From assembly GCA_023436205.1 (NCBI GenBank), contig JAEZKC010000106.1, positions 230,231-294,230 of the forward strand: a stretch of DNA of 64,000 nt, read 5' to 3'. The notes under the pieces were generated by a model. It was given only the letters and a program-made list of their open reading frames with translations, did not search any database and was not told the origin of the DNA. This document shows, piece after piece, positions 16,844 to 24,223 of this stretch. The stretch's first letter is position 1; each line of letters opens with the position of its first letter. Source of the DNA: Fibrobacterota bacterium (lineage in GTDB: Bacteria; Fibrobacterota; Chitinivibrionia; Chitinivibrionales; Chitinispirillaceae). Both the position numbers and the translations under genes were made by a program.

Positions 16844-18019
16844 TCAATAATAATGTATTGAGGTTTCTTTCAGATATTTGGTTTCCAGAAGCGACGCTAT
16901 TTTTTTGATGACATTGCGTCTGATGTCAAGTTCTATGGGAAGAGCCGGGTCTTGGTGGGACTGGTTCACTCTCGTACCCACAAAAAATTCGATTACATCA
17001 CCCCCCAGAAGAATATCTCTGAACAGGGTTGCTCCGTTTTTGCCGGAAACCCTATCTTCTTTTTCCAGTAGACCTGCCAGAGAGGAAAGAGTTATACAAC
17101 CTTCAGTTATCAGGTCGACACCCTTCATCCGGGAAATGGCCGGGACAACCGGGTCTATGCAGGATAGATCCATAACCGCCTCACGCCCCAGTTCCCTCTC
17201 CATGATGTTTGCAGTGGTCCCTCCGCAAACGACCGTTTTCCCTGGAAAATCGCGCAACAGAGCGGCGTAATCAGAATCTTTTTTTGCATCGAAAGGCGGG
17301 CCAGTCAGTACCCTGACTCTCCGTGGATGACGCATGTAAATAACCGTGCAGGAAATGTCATCACCTGCTCTATTGTTATCATTTTGAAAGGCTTTTCTGC
17401 AGATGACCGAAGCAAGTTCATCAGCTGAAATTAATTCGTTGCCGCTAATGGAATCTTCCGCTACCGAGCTAACCATATCCATACCAAAGCCCATCGGCCA
17501 TGCACTACTGCCCATGCCTGATTGCGAAACACCATCAGACATCATGATAAGCCGGTCACCAACTTCACTGGTGAACCGGGCATAGTTAAGCGACCTGCTC
17601 TTCCAGCGCGGCATATGAAGCTCCGAGGCCTCTATTTTGAAGGGACGCATACCTCTGAAAAACAGGAATGGCGGATTACCATGTTCAATCACTCTCATTT
17701 CACCCGTGATACTTACATCTGCAATGGTGAAGGTGGAATAGCTGATTTTTCTTAACGGACACAAGGGAAGTGCATCCATCATTAGTTCGGCAGCACGCTT
17801 TATCTTAAGATCTCCCGACATGTATTCAATGCCCATGGAAGCAGTAAAACTGGCCAGCACATTTGCCTCAACTCCACTGCCCAGACCGTCACAAAGTATG
17901 GATACAACTCGTTCCCGACCCATTTTACGTGTCAGAAGAACATCCCCGGAAGCACTGTTATTGTGCTTGGAAATTTTACTGTGTCCGATTTCTATGAAAA
18001 CATCACTGTTCTGAATCAT
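16844..18019 (-). CDS. SpoIIE-type PP2C Ser/Thr phosphatase of the hydrogenase cluster
   Basis: 391 aa. Residues 1-235 form a SpoIIE/PP2C domain with metal-binding aspartates at ILCDGLGSG, MMSDGVSQ and GDDISCTV. Residues 240-390 form a second domain I cannot name (FPGKTVVCGGTTANIMEREL; then FFVGTRVNQ). It lies between the two hydrogenase genes, 10 nt after the sensory one. PP2C-type phosphatases in such clusters are proposed to relay the hydrogenase redox signal to phosphoproteins; here that is inference from context. No cognate kinase or anti-sigma gene is adjacent. Confidence 0.85.
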   Translation of the reverse strand: MIQNSDVFIEIGHSKISKHNNSASGDVLLTRKMGRERVVSILCDGLGSGVEANVLASFTASMGIEYMSGDLKIKRAAELMMDALPLCPLRKISYSTFTIADVSITGEMRVIEHGNPPFLFFRGMRPFKIEASELHMPRWKSRSLNYARFTSEVGDRLIMMSDGVSQSGMGSSAWPMGFGMDMVSSVAEDSISGNELISADELASVICRKAFQNDNNRAGDDISCTVIYMRHPRRVRVLTGPPFDAKKDSDYAALLRDFPGKTVVCGGTTANIMERELGREAVMDLSCIDPVVPAISRMKGVDLITEGCITLSSLAGLLEKEDRVSGKNGATLFRDILLGGDVIEFFVGTRVNQSHQDPALPIELDIRRNVIKKIASLLETKYLKETSIHYY

Positions 18020-18029
18020 ACATTGCTCT

Positions 18030-19724
18030 TCAGGAAAAACTCTGGATCAGGGAATTGAGAATCTTTTCAGATTGCGCAGCGTTTTTACCCATGAGAAAGG
18101 CGATTTCCTGTGCAGTCGATGATGTATTCCTTATAACCTCCTGAGCTTTTTCGATTATCTGCTCTCTACGCAGTTCAGTTTTAGTGGCATCACGCATTAT
18201 CGCTCCAACTACCTGATTGAGTTCCACGGTAAAGATGGTAACCGCGAAGGTTTTGGCAGGTGTTTTCACGAAATGCTGGGTGATTTCCTGCCCGGTCACC
18301 AGAACATGATTAAACTGATCATGAAACGGAAGGACCTTCTTCAAGCTGGCATTTATCAACCCGGGACAGATCTCGTTTATCTCTTTGATTTCTTCTCCGA
18401 AAAGGGAGGCAAAATTTTCATTGCATTCGATTATCTTAAGTTCCCTGTCAACAATCACCACTCCATAGGGAATCGTCTTCAATAGCGCATTGGCTTTTTT
18501 CTGGGCCAGCGATCTCATGAAAGACACGCACATGCAGGGTTCAGCTTTCTTTTCCACAATGGCATGGGCAAAGAGACGACAGCTGACATAGCCGCAGGAG
18601 CCGCAGTTAAGTTCATCACTTGTATGCAGCTTTCCAATGGAAGCCAGTGCGGTGGATATTTGCTCGTTTGTCACTGCAGCCATTGGCTTTTCCAAAGGGA
18701 CATAAGAATGGCTGATAAGTTCCACGAAATCGGAACCACAGTGCTCCGGTCTGTCAGAAGCATAATCAAGAACAGACAGGCGGGAATTGATGGAAGCCCT
18801 GTTGGTTGCCTTCGGACCGGCGACACATCCGTTCTCACACGCCAGAAGTTCAATGAAAATCCGGCGATCAGTCAGATTTTCATCAAGTGTTTCCAGTGCG
18901 CTTCGGATATTGCTCACGCCCGACAATGTCAGGTATACTGCATCGTTCTCCCGCACTCTGTTCTTAATTGTCGAAATCATTCCCCCTTCAATGGGGTAAA
19001 GAGCGCCGTTTTGGGAACACTCTGGAATGAATACATCACTTTCATCAGCAACTTGTTCAGAAATGTTAATGCCTTCCGCCTCAAACCATTTCTGAAGATC
19101 CTCAAAGGTTATGGCTACATCCAAAAGGTCCTGCTTATAGTCAGCTTCCTGCTTTTTTGCGATGCAGGGTCCTGCAAAAACAATCCCGGCATGCTCTCCG
19201 TACATTTTCCTGAGCATGACACAATGGGCAAGCAGAGGCGAAAGGACCGGCGAAATGTATTTGGAATATCTTGGCATATGCTTCTGTATCAGCTCTACTG
19301 CCGCAGGACAAGCACTCGAAAGCATCAACCCGGATGTTTTATTAAGATCATTGACAATCCGTGACGATACCTCCTGTGCTCCTAAAGCCGTTTCGCTTAC
19401 ACCGAAAAAACCCAGTTTTTTTGCAGCATGAATAAGCTGCGAGGGGGTCACGTTTTTCAGTTCGCCTGTAAACGAAGGTGCCAGTGAAAGAATACAGGGA
19501 GTTTTTCTCTTAATCAGATGAATGGCGCGTCTGAGGTCATCACGAACACGCTTTGCTCCCACCGGACAGGCATCAACACAGTGTCCGCAGAGAATACAGG
19601 AGTCAGGAATCACTTCGGCTTCACCATTTACCACTTTAATAGCTTTGACCGGACATTCCCTTATACATTTGTAACAATCCCGGCAGCGAGTCTCTTCAGA
19701 ATAGATAGGATTAAGATACTGCAT
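18030..19724 (-). CDS. HydS-like sensory [FeFe]-hydrogenase with Fe-S and PAS domains
   Basis: 564 aa. An N-terminal 2[4Fe-4S] ferredoxin domain (CRDCYKCIREC, CILCGHCVDAC) is followed by a hydrogenase domain with L1 as SSACPAA (about 136), L2 GPCIAKKQE (about 185) and L3 ELLACENGCVAG (about 292). The usual proton-transfer Cys of L1 is Ala, as in group C/HydS sensors with low turnover. Then comes an Fe-S domain with CGSCGYVSC (about 374) and a PAS domain (about 400-520) that would pass the H2/redox signal on. No kinase domain is attached. TAGGAG lies 6 nt before the ATG. Confidence 0.88.
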   Translation of the reverse strand: MQYLNPIYSEETRCRDCYKCIRECPVKAIKVVNGEAEVIPDSCILCGHCVDACPVGAKRVRDDLRRAIHLIKRKTPCILSLAPSFTGELKNVTPSQLIHAAKKLGFFGVSETALGAQEVSSRIVNDLNKTSGLMLSSACPAAVELIQKHMPRYSKYISPVLSPLLAHCVMLRKMYGEHAGIVFAGPCIAKKQEADYKQDLLDVAITFEDLQKWFEAEGINISEQVADESDVFIPECSQNGALYPIEGGMISTIKNRVRENDAVYLTLSGVSNIRSALETLDENLTDRRIFIELLACENGCVAGPKATNRASINSRLSVLDYASDRPEHCGSDFVELISHSYVPLEKPMAAVTNEQISTALASIGKLHTSDELNCGSCGYVSCRLFAHAIVEKKAEPCMCVSFMRSLAQKKANALLKTIPYGVVIVDRELKIIECNENFASLFGEEIKEINEICPGLINASLKKVLPFHDQFNHVLVTGQEITQHFVKTPAKTFAVTIFTVELNQVVGAIMRDATKTELRREQIIEKAQEVIRNTSSTAQEIAFLMGKNAAQSEKILNSLIQSFS

Positions 19725-19983
19725 TGTTTTCTCCTAGCTTTTCATTAAGAGTATGTTCAAGAATATCGATAACACTGCCTCTGTCAATGTTGGTGTGAAG
19801 TACTCCGTCAATCCAGATATTAGGTCCGTTCATGCATTGTCCCCCGCACCGACACCCTCTGATTACAACTTCAAAGTCAGAGATCCCCTGCTTTAAATAT
19901 TCTTGAATCACTTCGTAATTCCTGCCGTTTCCTCTGGAAAAGCAGGAACTGCCCATACAGATAACAATTTCAGTTCTTTTCAC
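19711..19983 (-). CDS. NuoE-like [2Fe-2S] ferredoxin
   Basis: 90 aa from GTG 19983, which overlaps the rex stop as GTGA and has GGAGAG just upstream; the longer frame from 20019 would overlap rex by 40 nt. CMGSSC near the N-terminus and GCRCGGQC about 35 residues later supply the four cluster ligands plus an extra Cys. It is the second gene of the operon and overlaps the sensory hydrogenase start by 14 nt. It likely carries electrons for, or sets the redox input to, the sensory hydrogenase. Confidence 0.83.
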   Translation of the reverse strand: MKRTEIVICMGSSCFSRGNGRNYEVIQEYLKQGISDFEVVIRGCRCGGQCMNGPNIWIDGVLHTNIDRGSVIDILEHTLNEKLGENNAVS

Positions 19984-20633
19984 TTCGGCTCTCCGGTATT
20001 GCTTTTTATCCTGGAACAAAGAACCGCCAAACCACTGGATAGATCCTCATTTTGTACGACTACTTCCGGTGGCACGATCAGTTTATCAGATGTGAAATTC
20101 CAAATACCTCTGATTCCAAAGTTTACCAGTGTATCAGTGATTTTCTGGGCAGTACCGGATGGAACGGTAAGAATTGCCAGATGAACATGCATTCTGCTTG
20201 TCAGGTTTTCCAGCTTTGCAATATCAAAGACCTTTTTCCCGTGAATGATTGTTCCTACTTTCCGGGGATCTGAATCAAAAGCAGCAATGATATTGAGGTT
20301 GATTTTCATGAAGCCTCCATACCCAAGAAGCGCTTTTCCCAGACTTCCCGCTCCTATAAGAAACGCATCGGTGCTATTGTTCCACCCCAGAAAATTTTCG
20401 ATTGCCTCAATGGCCGCTTTTACTTCAAAGCCGATTCTCGGCCTGCCAACCACTCCGGTCACCGCCAGATCCTTTCTGACCTGAATAGGCTCACAGCGCA
20501 TTTTTTCTGCAATCAGGGTCCCGGATACGGTTTGAACCTGTTGCTTATGCAACTCCCAGAGGATAGCCAGGTAGGAAGGAAGTCGCCGAACAGTGGGCAG
20601 TGCTGCTTTTTTGTAGGCTTCCGGCTCGCTCAA
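19980..20633 (-). CDS. rex: Rex redox-sensing transcriptional repressor
   Basis: 217 aa. The N-terminal winged-helix domain shows the Rex signature LPTVRRLPSYLAIL and QVRKDLAVTG; the C-terminal Rossmann domain shows GAGSLGKALLGYGGF for NADH binding, followed by FDSDPRKVG. Rex leaves DNA when NADH/NAD+ is high, allowing fermentation and hydrogenase genes to be expressed. TTG at 20633 is chosen because GGAGGAG lies just upstream, the protein then begins like known Rex, and the predicted promoter lies upstream; the longer frame to 20729 would begin upstream of that promoter. First gene of the hydrogenase operon. Confidence 0.9.
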   Translation of the reverse strand: MSEPEAYKKAALPTVRRLPSYLAILWELHKQQVQTVSGTLIAEKMRCEPIQVRKDLAVTGVVGRPRIGFEVKAAIEAIENFLGWNNSTDAFLIGAGSLGKALLGYGGFMKINLNIIAAFDSDPRKVGTIIHGKKVFDIAKLENLTSRMHVHLAILTVPSGTAQKITDTLVNFGIRGIWNFTSDKLIVPPEVVVQNEDLSSGLAVLCSRIKSNTGEPK

Positions 20634-20646
20634 TCGCTCCTCCAAT

Positions 20647-20666
20647 ATCGATAAAAAAATATCGAT
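20647..20666. promoter_or_regulatory. Inverted repeat at rex transcription start, candidate autoregulatory operator
   Basis: ATCGATA (20647-20653), six A, TATCGAT (20660-20666) form a perfect 7-6-7 inverted repeat between the -10 box and the rex ribosome-binding site. The sequence differs from the usual Rex consensus (TTGTGA or TTGTTA half-sites), so the binding protein is unproven, but the position is ideal for repression. Confidence 0.5.
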
Positions 20667-20670
20667 TATT

Positions 20671-20699
20671 AATATACTCAAATCTATGTTCAATTGCAA
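20671..20699 (-). promoter_or_regulatory. Promoter of the rex-hydrogenase operon
   Basis: On the minus strand TTGCAA (20699-20694) and TATATT (20676-20671) are separated by 17 bp. Transcription would start near 20664, inside the inverted repeat. No other strong candidate was seen upstream of rex. Confidence 0.55.
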
Positions 20700-20798
20700 G
20701 TGCATACTTACAGTTCCCGCTCTTAACAATTAACTACCAGTTTTTTATAATTATATGTATAATATCTCCAAGTGTAATCCGTTTGCAAAGGGAGCCGT

Positions 20799-21473
20799 TT
20801 GGAGACAGTTTCACTCGAGAACTTCATCAGAACTGCATTTAATGTCGCAATCCCGGCTCTGGATTTTTTGGGGCAGCAGGATATTGCTCACAAGCTTAAT
20901 TCCAAACGGATTAAAGAAAAAAAGCTTTTGTCTTTATTGCCGGCTTTTCTCGTGCGCAGAATCGATTCGGGATTTGCCCGTTCTTTAACGATACACCCGC
21001 AAACCGCTAAAGCTCTCTATTACATTTGTCTTTACGGGCCTATTGAGAATGTTTTCGAAACTGGCACCTGCTGGGGTTATTCAACGGCATATCTTGCTTC
21101 TGCGCTCAAAAAGAAAAATGGTGGAAAAGTATATACTTTCGATATTTATGAAAAGGCGGGTCGGCATATACCTGATGAATTGCTTCCGCAGGTGGAACTT
21201 ATTCGGGGTGAGCCCTCAGTGCTCACTATGCCAACTGTGCTGGAACATGTGAAACCCCAGCTGTTTTTCCAGGACAGCAGGCATGATTATGCGGGTGTTC
21301 AAGAAGAGCTAGAGATTGTTGCTCCTCAAATGGAGAAGGGTTCTGTAATTCTTATTCATGATTTTGTTTATCCTGAGGTAAGCCGGGCAGTTAAGGAAAC
21401 ACTTAAGGATTTTGAACTGCTTGTGCTTGATAATGAAGATCCTCAGCAATTAGGGATGGCAGTAAAGAGGTAA
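20799..21473 (+). CDS. Class I SAM-dependent methyltransferase
   Basis: 224 aa. The Rossmann-type SAM site is visible as ETGTCWGYSTAYLASAL (about 88-104), followed by TFDIYEKAG and a later LFFQDSRHDY segment of the Methyltransf_24-like group. The substrate is unknown. The start is TTG at 20799 with AAAGGGAG a few bases upstream. It is divergent from rex, and its upstream region is shared with the rex promoter region. Confidence 0.8.
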   Translation: METVSLENFIRTAFNVAIPALDFLGQQDIAHKLNSKRIKEKKLLSLLPAFLVRRIDSGFARSLTIHPQTAKALYYICLYGPIENVFETGTCWGYSTAYLASALKKKNGGKVYTFDIYEKAGRHIPDELLPQVELIRGEPSVLTMPTVLEHVKPQLFFQDSRHDYAGVQEELEIVAPQMEKGSVILIHDFVYPEVSRAVKETLKDFELLVLDNEDPQQLGMAVKR

Positions 21474-21539
21474 TTGATTTAACGGGAGAACCATTTAAGA
21501 AGACTTGTACACTAAATAGTGCTTAAGAAAATAGAACGT

Positions 21540-22076
21540 ATGCCAGATTCTTCGAAAAATAATCGCATTCCCTCCCTGGTTGCCATCTTTGTTATGGTGA
21601 GCGCCTGCTTTGTATCTGGCCAAGATCCTAATTCTGTCCGTTTTAATGCACTTTTCCTGACTAATTTTGCAAAATTTGTTCAATGGCCAGATGAAACTAC
21701 CTTTGATGAAATAGTAATTACGGTACTTGGGAATGACGAAGTTGTCGAAGAGCTCAAGAAGATCTCCGAAGTGGCAGCCATCAGGGGAAAGAAGCTTGTT
21801 GTAAAGGTCTGCCAGGCTGCTTCAGCGATTCCGGAATCCCACATGGTATTCATTCCAGAAAATCAGAGTCGGTTATTACCTGAAGTGCTTAGGATTGTGG
21901 AAAACAAATCCGTTCTGATTGTGACAAATAAAAAAGGCCTCGCTGAGCAGGGTGCTGCCATCAACATCAATAATCTTTACTGGAAGCAGCGCTATGAAAT
22001 AAACCAGAAGGCCTTGGCTGTTCATAAACTGATTGCGAAACCGGAGCTGTACAGGCTGGGAAAAGTTATAGAATGA
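21540..22076 (+). CDS. YfiR-like periplasmic protein (module 1)
   Basis: 178 aa from ATG 21540; a GTG at 21519 is possible, neither has a strong Shine-Dalgarno. A signal peptide (LVAIFVMVSACFVSG) precedes a YfiR/DUF4154 domain, recognised from FNALFLTNFAKFVQWPDE, then VLGNDEVVEEL and the C-terminal GAAININ segment. YfiR is a periplasmic repressor of the YfiN diguanylate cyclase in Pseudomonas. Here the gene overlaps a TonB-dependent receptor gene by 4 nt (ATGA), so its partner is more likely the receptor or the kinase encoded opposite. Confidence 0.82.
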   Translation: MPDSSKNNRIPSLVAIFVMVSACFVSGQDPNSVRFNALFLTNFAKFVQWPDETTFDEIVITVLGNDEVVEELKKISEVAAIRGKKLVVKVCQAASAIPESHMVFIPENQSRLLPEVLRIVENKSVLIVTNKKGLAEQGAAININNLYWKQRYEINQKALAVHKLIAKPELYRLGKVIE

Positions 22077-24223
22077 AATTACATATACACTGCAAATCAG
22101 TAATATTTTCGTTTTCAGTATTGTTCTCCTCGCATCTGTGGGCCCAAAGTCCATCAGAAAAGGATTCAATTCTTCTTCCAACTGGAAAAGTGCCTCTCAG
22201 TAGCATTTCGCGTGAAGATATTTCAAAAATGTCTTACCAGGACCTGGTGGAACTGCCCTTTGAGAATCTCTTATTACTATCTCAGACTCTTGACATTTCT
22301 ATAGAGGATCTTTTAAACACCAAGCTTTCAGTTTCTTCCAAAGCAGTTTCAACTGTCAGGGAGCAGCCTAATATTCTTACTGTGGTTACCGAGGAGCAGA
22401 TCAGGGCCAGCGGGGCACGGGACCTCATGGGAGTGCTTCGAACGGTGCCGGGGATCTTTTTTGGAAATGATGTTATCGGCGTTATGGGAATCGGTATGAG
22501 GGGGATCTGGGCTCAGGAAGGCAAGGTGCTGTTGCTTATTGACGGACAGGAAATGAATGAGCTGCGTTACTCCGGTATTCCCTTTTTCAACCATTACAAT
22601 ATTGACAATATTAAGCGCATAGAGATAATTCGCGGGCCGGGATCTTCTGTGTATGGTGGTTCTGCGGAACTGGGAGTTATTAATATTATCACTAAAGGGG
22701 GGTCTGATCTAAATGGCATGCAGGTTTCCGTGAGCGGTAGTTACCTGACGAAAACGGTCGGACGCAAAAGCATCTCTTTGTCAGATGGTGCAAAGACAGG
22801 AGATCTCGAATACAGTATGAGCCTGTTCGCCTCTGAAGCGAAAAAGGGAGAGGGAACTTTCGAGTCTTTCTATTTTCAGGATGAAGATCCTGATCTAGGT
22901 TTGTTATCAGTCCCTCTTGAAAGTCAATATGGTTCAGTTCAATCGTACAGTTTCAATTCGGCTCTTGCCTATAAGGATCTGTCTTTTCGTTTTATTTATG
23001 ACTGGTACAAGACTTATGCAATGGATCTTGAGATTTATGACAACAGCTTTTCAACCTACCTTGGGGAAGTAAAGTATAATTGGGATTTGTTGGGATCCCG
23101 GTTGAAAATCACTCCCAAGTATAATTTCAAGCGATCGGTACCCTGGTATACTGAGGGTTATGGAGGTAATGAAAGCATCCTGCGACAAACTGCCGGCATC
23201 TCAGGAATATTCAAAGTAAATTCAAAGCTAACTGTCACCGGCGGGCTGGAGTTGTTCAGGGATCATGCATGGTTGCAGTATCCCGATTCTGTTGATTACT
23301 ACTTCCTGAAAAAAGAAGATTCGGTAATAACCTCTTCAAACAGTGTCTTTTACAATAATTATGTGTGTTTTCTTGAAAGTGCGTTACGTTTTAAGAGCGT
23401 CAATTTTACCCTTGGCGGTCGATACCAGTTCAATGATGCTTACGGGTCGGCTTTTGCTCCCAGGTTCGGATTTAATCAGGTGCTGGGCAATTTTCATTAT
23501 AAATTGCTCTTAAGTAAGGCTTTCAGGACTCCCGATATCGGCAATTTGGAGACCGGAACTGATATCAAACCGGAGGAAACCAATGTTGCAGAATTTGAAA
23601 CAGGATATAAGATCAGGAAAAACATGTTTATTACTGCCAATCTGTTTGATATCACCATTGAAAAACCCATACACTATTATGAGGAAGGTGATTACTGGGA
23701 TTATCGAAACGGGGAGAAACTTGGCTCACGCGGAGTGGAAGTCGAGTACATGTTCCGTCACCCTCTACTTACTACCGTTGTAAACTACTCATTTTACAGT
23801 TCCAGAAATAAAAGCAGCCTTGAATCATACATGTCAAAACTAAACGGGGATGCCCACCTTGGTGCACCACAGCATAAAGCTTCTTTCTGTGGTAGCTATC
23901 GGATTAATTCCAATTTAACATTGTCGGCTACAGTAAATGCTTTCAGCACTACCTATGGATACCTTAAAACAAAACTGGTTTCTGATTCTGAAGGAAGCCT
24001 TAGTTCAGTTCCACAAGAAGGGTATATTCCACCAGTTGCAATTTTCGGAACTGAAATAACTTATAACAACTTTTTTGTAAAAGGTCTGACTCTTTCAACC
24101 GGTGTATCCGATTTCACAAATAAAAAGTACCCCTTTGTTCAGCCCTACAATGGCTTTGAGGCTCCCCTTTCAAGTCCGGGCAGGGAATTTTATTTGCGGA
24201 TTAATCATTCTTTAAAGCACTGA
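22073..24223 (+). CDS. TonB-dependent outer-membrane receptor (module 1)
   Basis: 716 aa. Signal peptide, then a N-terminal segment (residues 30-85) with LDISIEDLLNTKLSVSSKA, the type common in receptors next to YfiR genes. A plug domain follows at about 90-210 (REQPNILTVVTEEQI, RIEIIRGPGSSVYGG, GVINIITK), then a 22-strand-type beta-barrel ending near NHSLKH. The ligand is unknown; no cobalamin or iron gene is adjacent. It is translationally coupled to the upstream YfiR-like gene, and its 3' end overlaps the convergent histidine kinase gene by 12 bp. Confidence 0.9.
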   Translation: MKLHIHCKSVIFSFSVLFSSHLWAQSPSEKDSILLPTGKVPLSSISREDISKMSYQDLVELPFENLLLLSQTLDISIEDLLNTKLSVSSKAVSTVREQPNILTVVTEEQIRASGARDLMGVLRTVPGIFFGNDVIGVMGIGMRGIWAQEGKVLLLIDGQEMNELRYSGIPFFNHYNIDNIKRIEIIRGPGSSVYGGSAELGVINIITKGGSDLNGMQVSVSGSYLTKTVGRKSISLSDGAKTGDLEYSMSLFASEAKKGEGTFESFYFQDEDPDLGLLSVPLESQYGSVQSYSFNSALAYKDLSFRFIYDWYKTYAMDLEIYDNSFSTYLGEVKYNWDLLGSRLKITPKYNFKRSVPWYTEGYGGNESILRQTAGISGIFKVNSKLTVTGGLELFRDHAWLQYPDSVDYYFLKKEDSVITSSNSVFYNNYVCFLESALRFKSVNFTLGGRYQFNDAYGSAFAPRFGFNQVLGNFHYKLLLSKAFRTPDIGNLETGTDIKPEETNVAEFETGYKIRKNMFITANLFDITIEKPIHYYEEGDYWDYRNGEKLGSRGVEVEYMFRHPLLTTVVNYSFYSSRNKSSLESYMSKLNGDAHLGAPQHKASFCGSYRINSNLTLSATVNAFSTTYGYLKTKLVSDSEGSLSSVPQEGYIPPVAIFGTEITYNNFFVKGLTLSTGVSDFTNKKYPFVQPYNGFEAPLSSPGREFYLRINHSLKH

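Noticed and set aside
18564..19364. 266-codon plus-strand frame opposite the sensory hydrogenase
   Set aside because: Antisense to a gene with intact H-cluster and PAS motifs; Cys/His-rich translation is the complement of Ala/Val codons.
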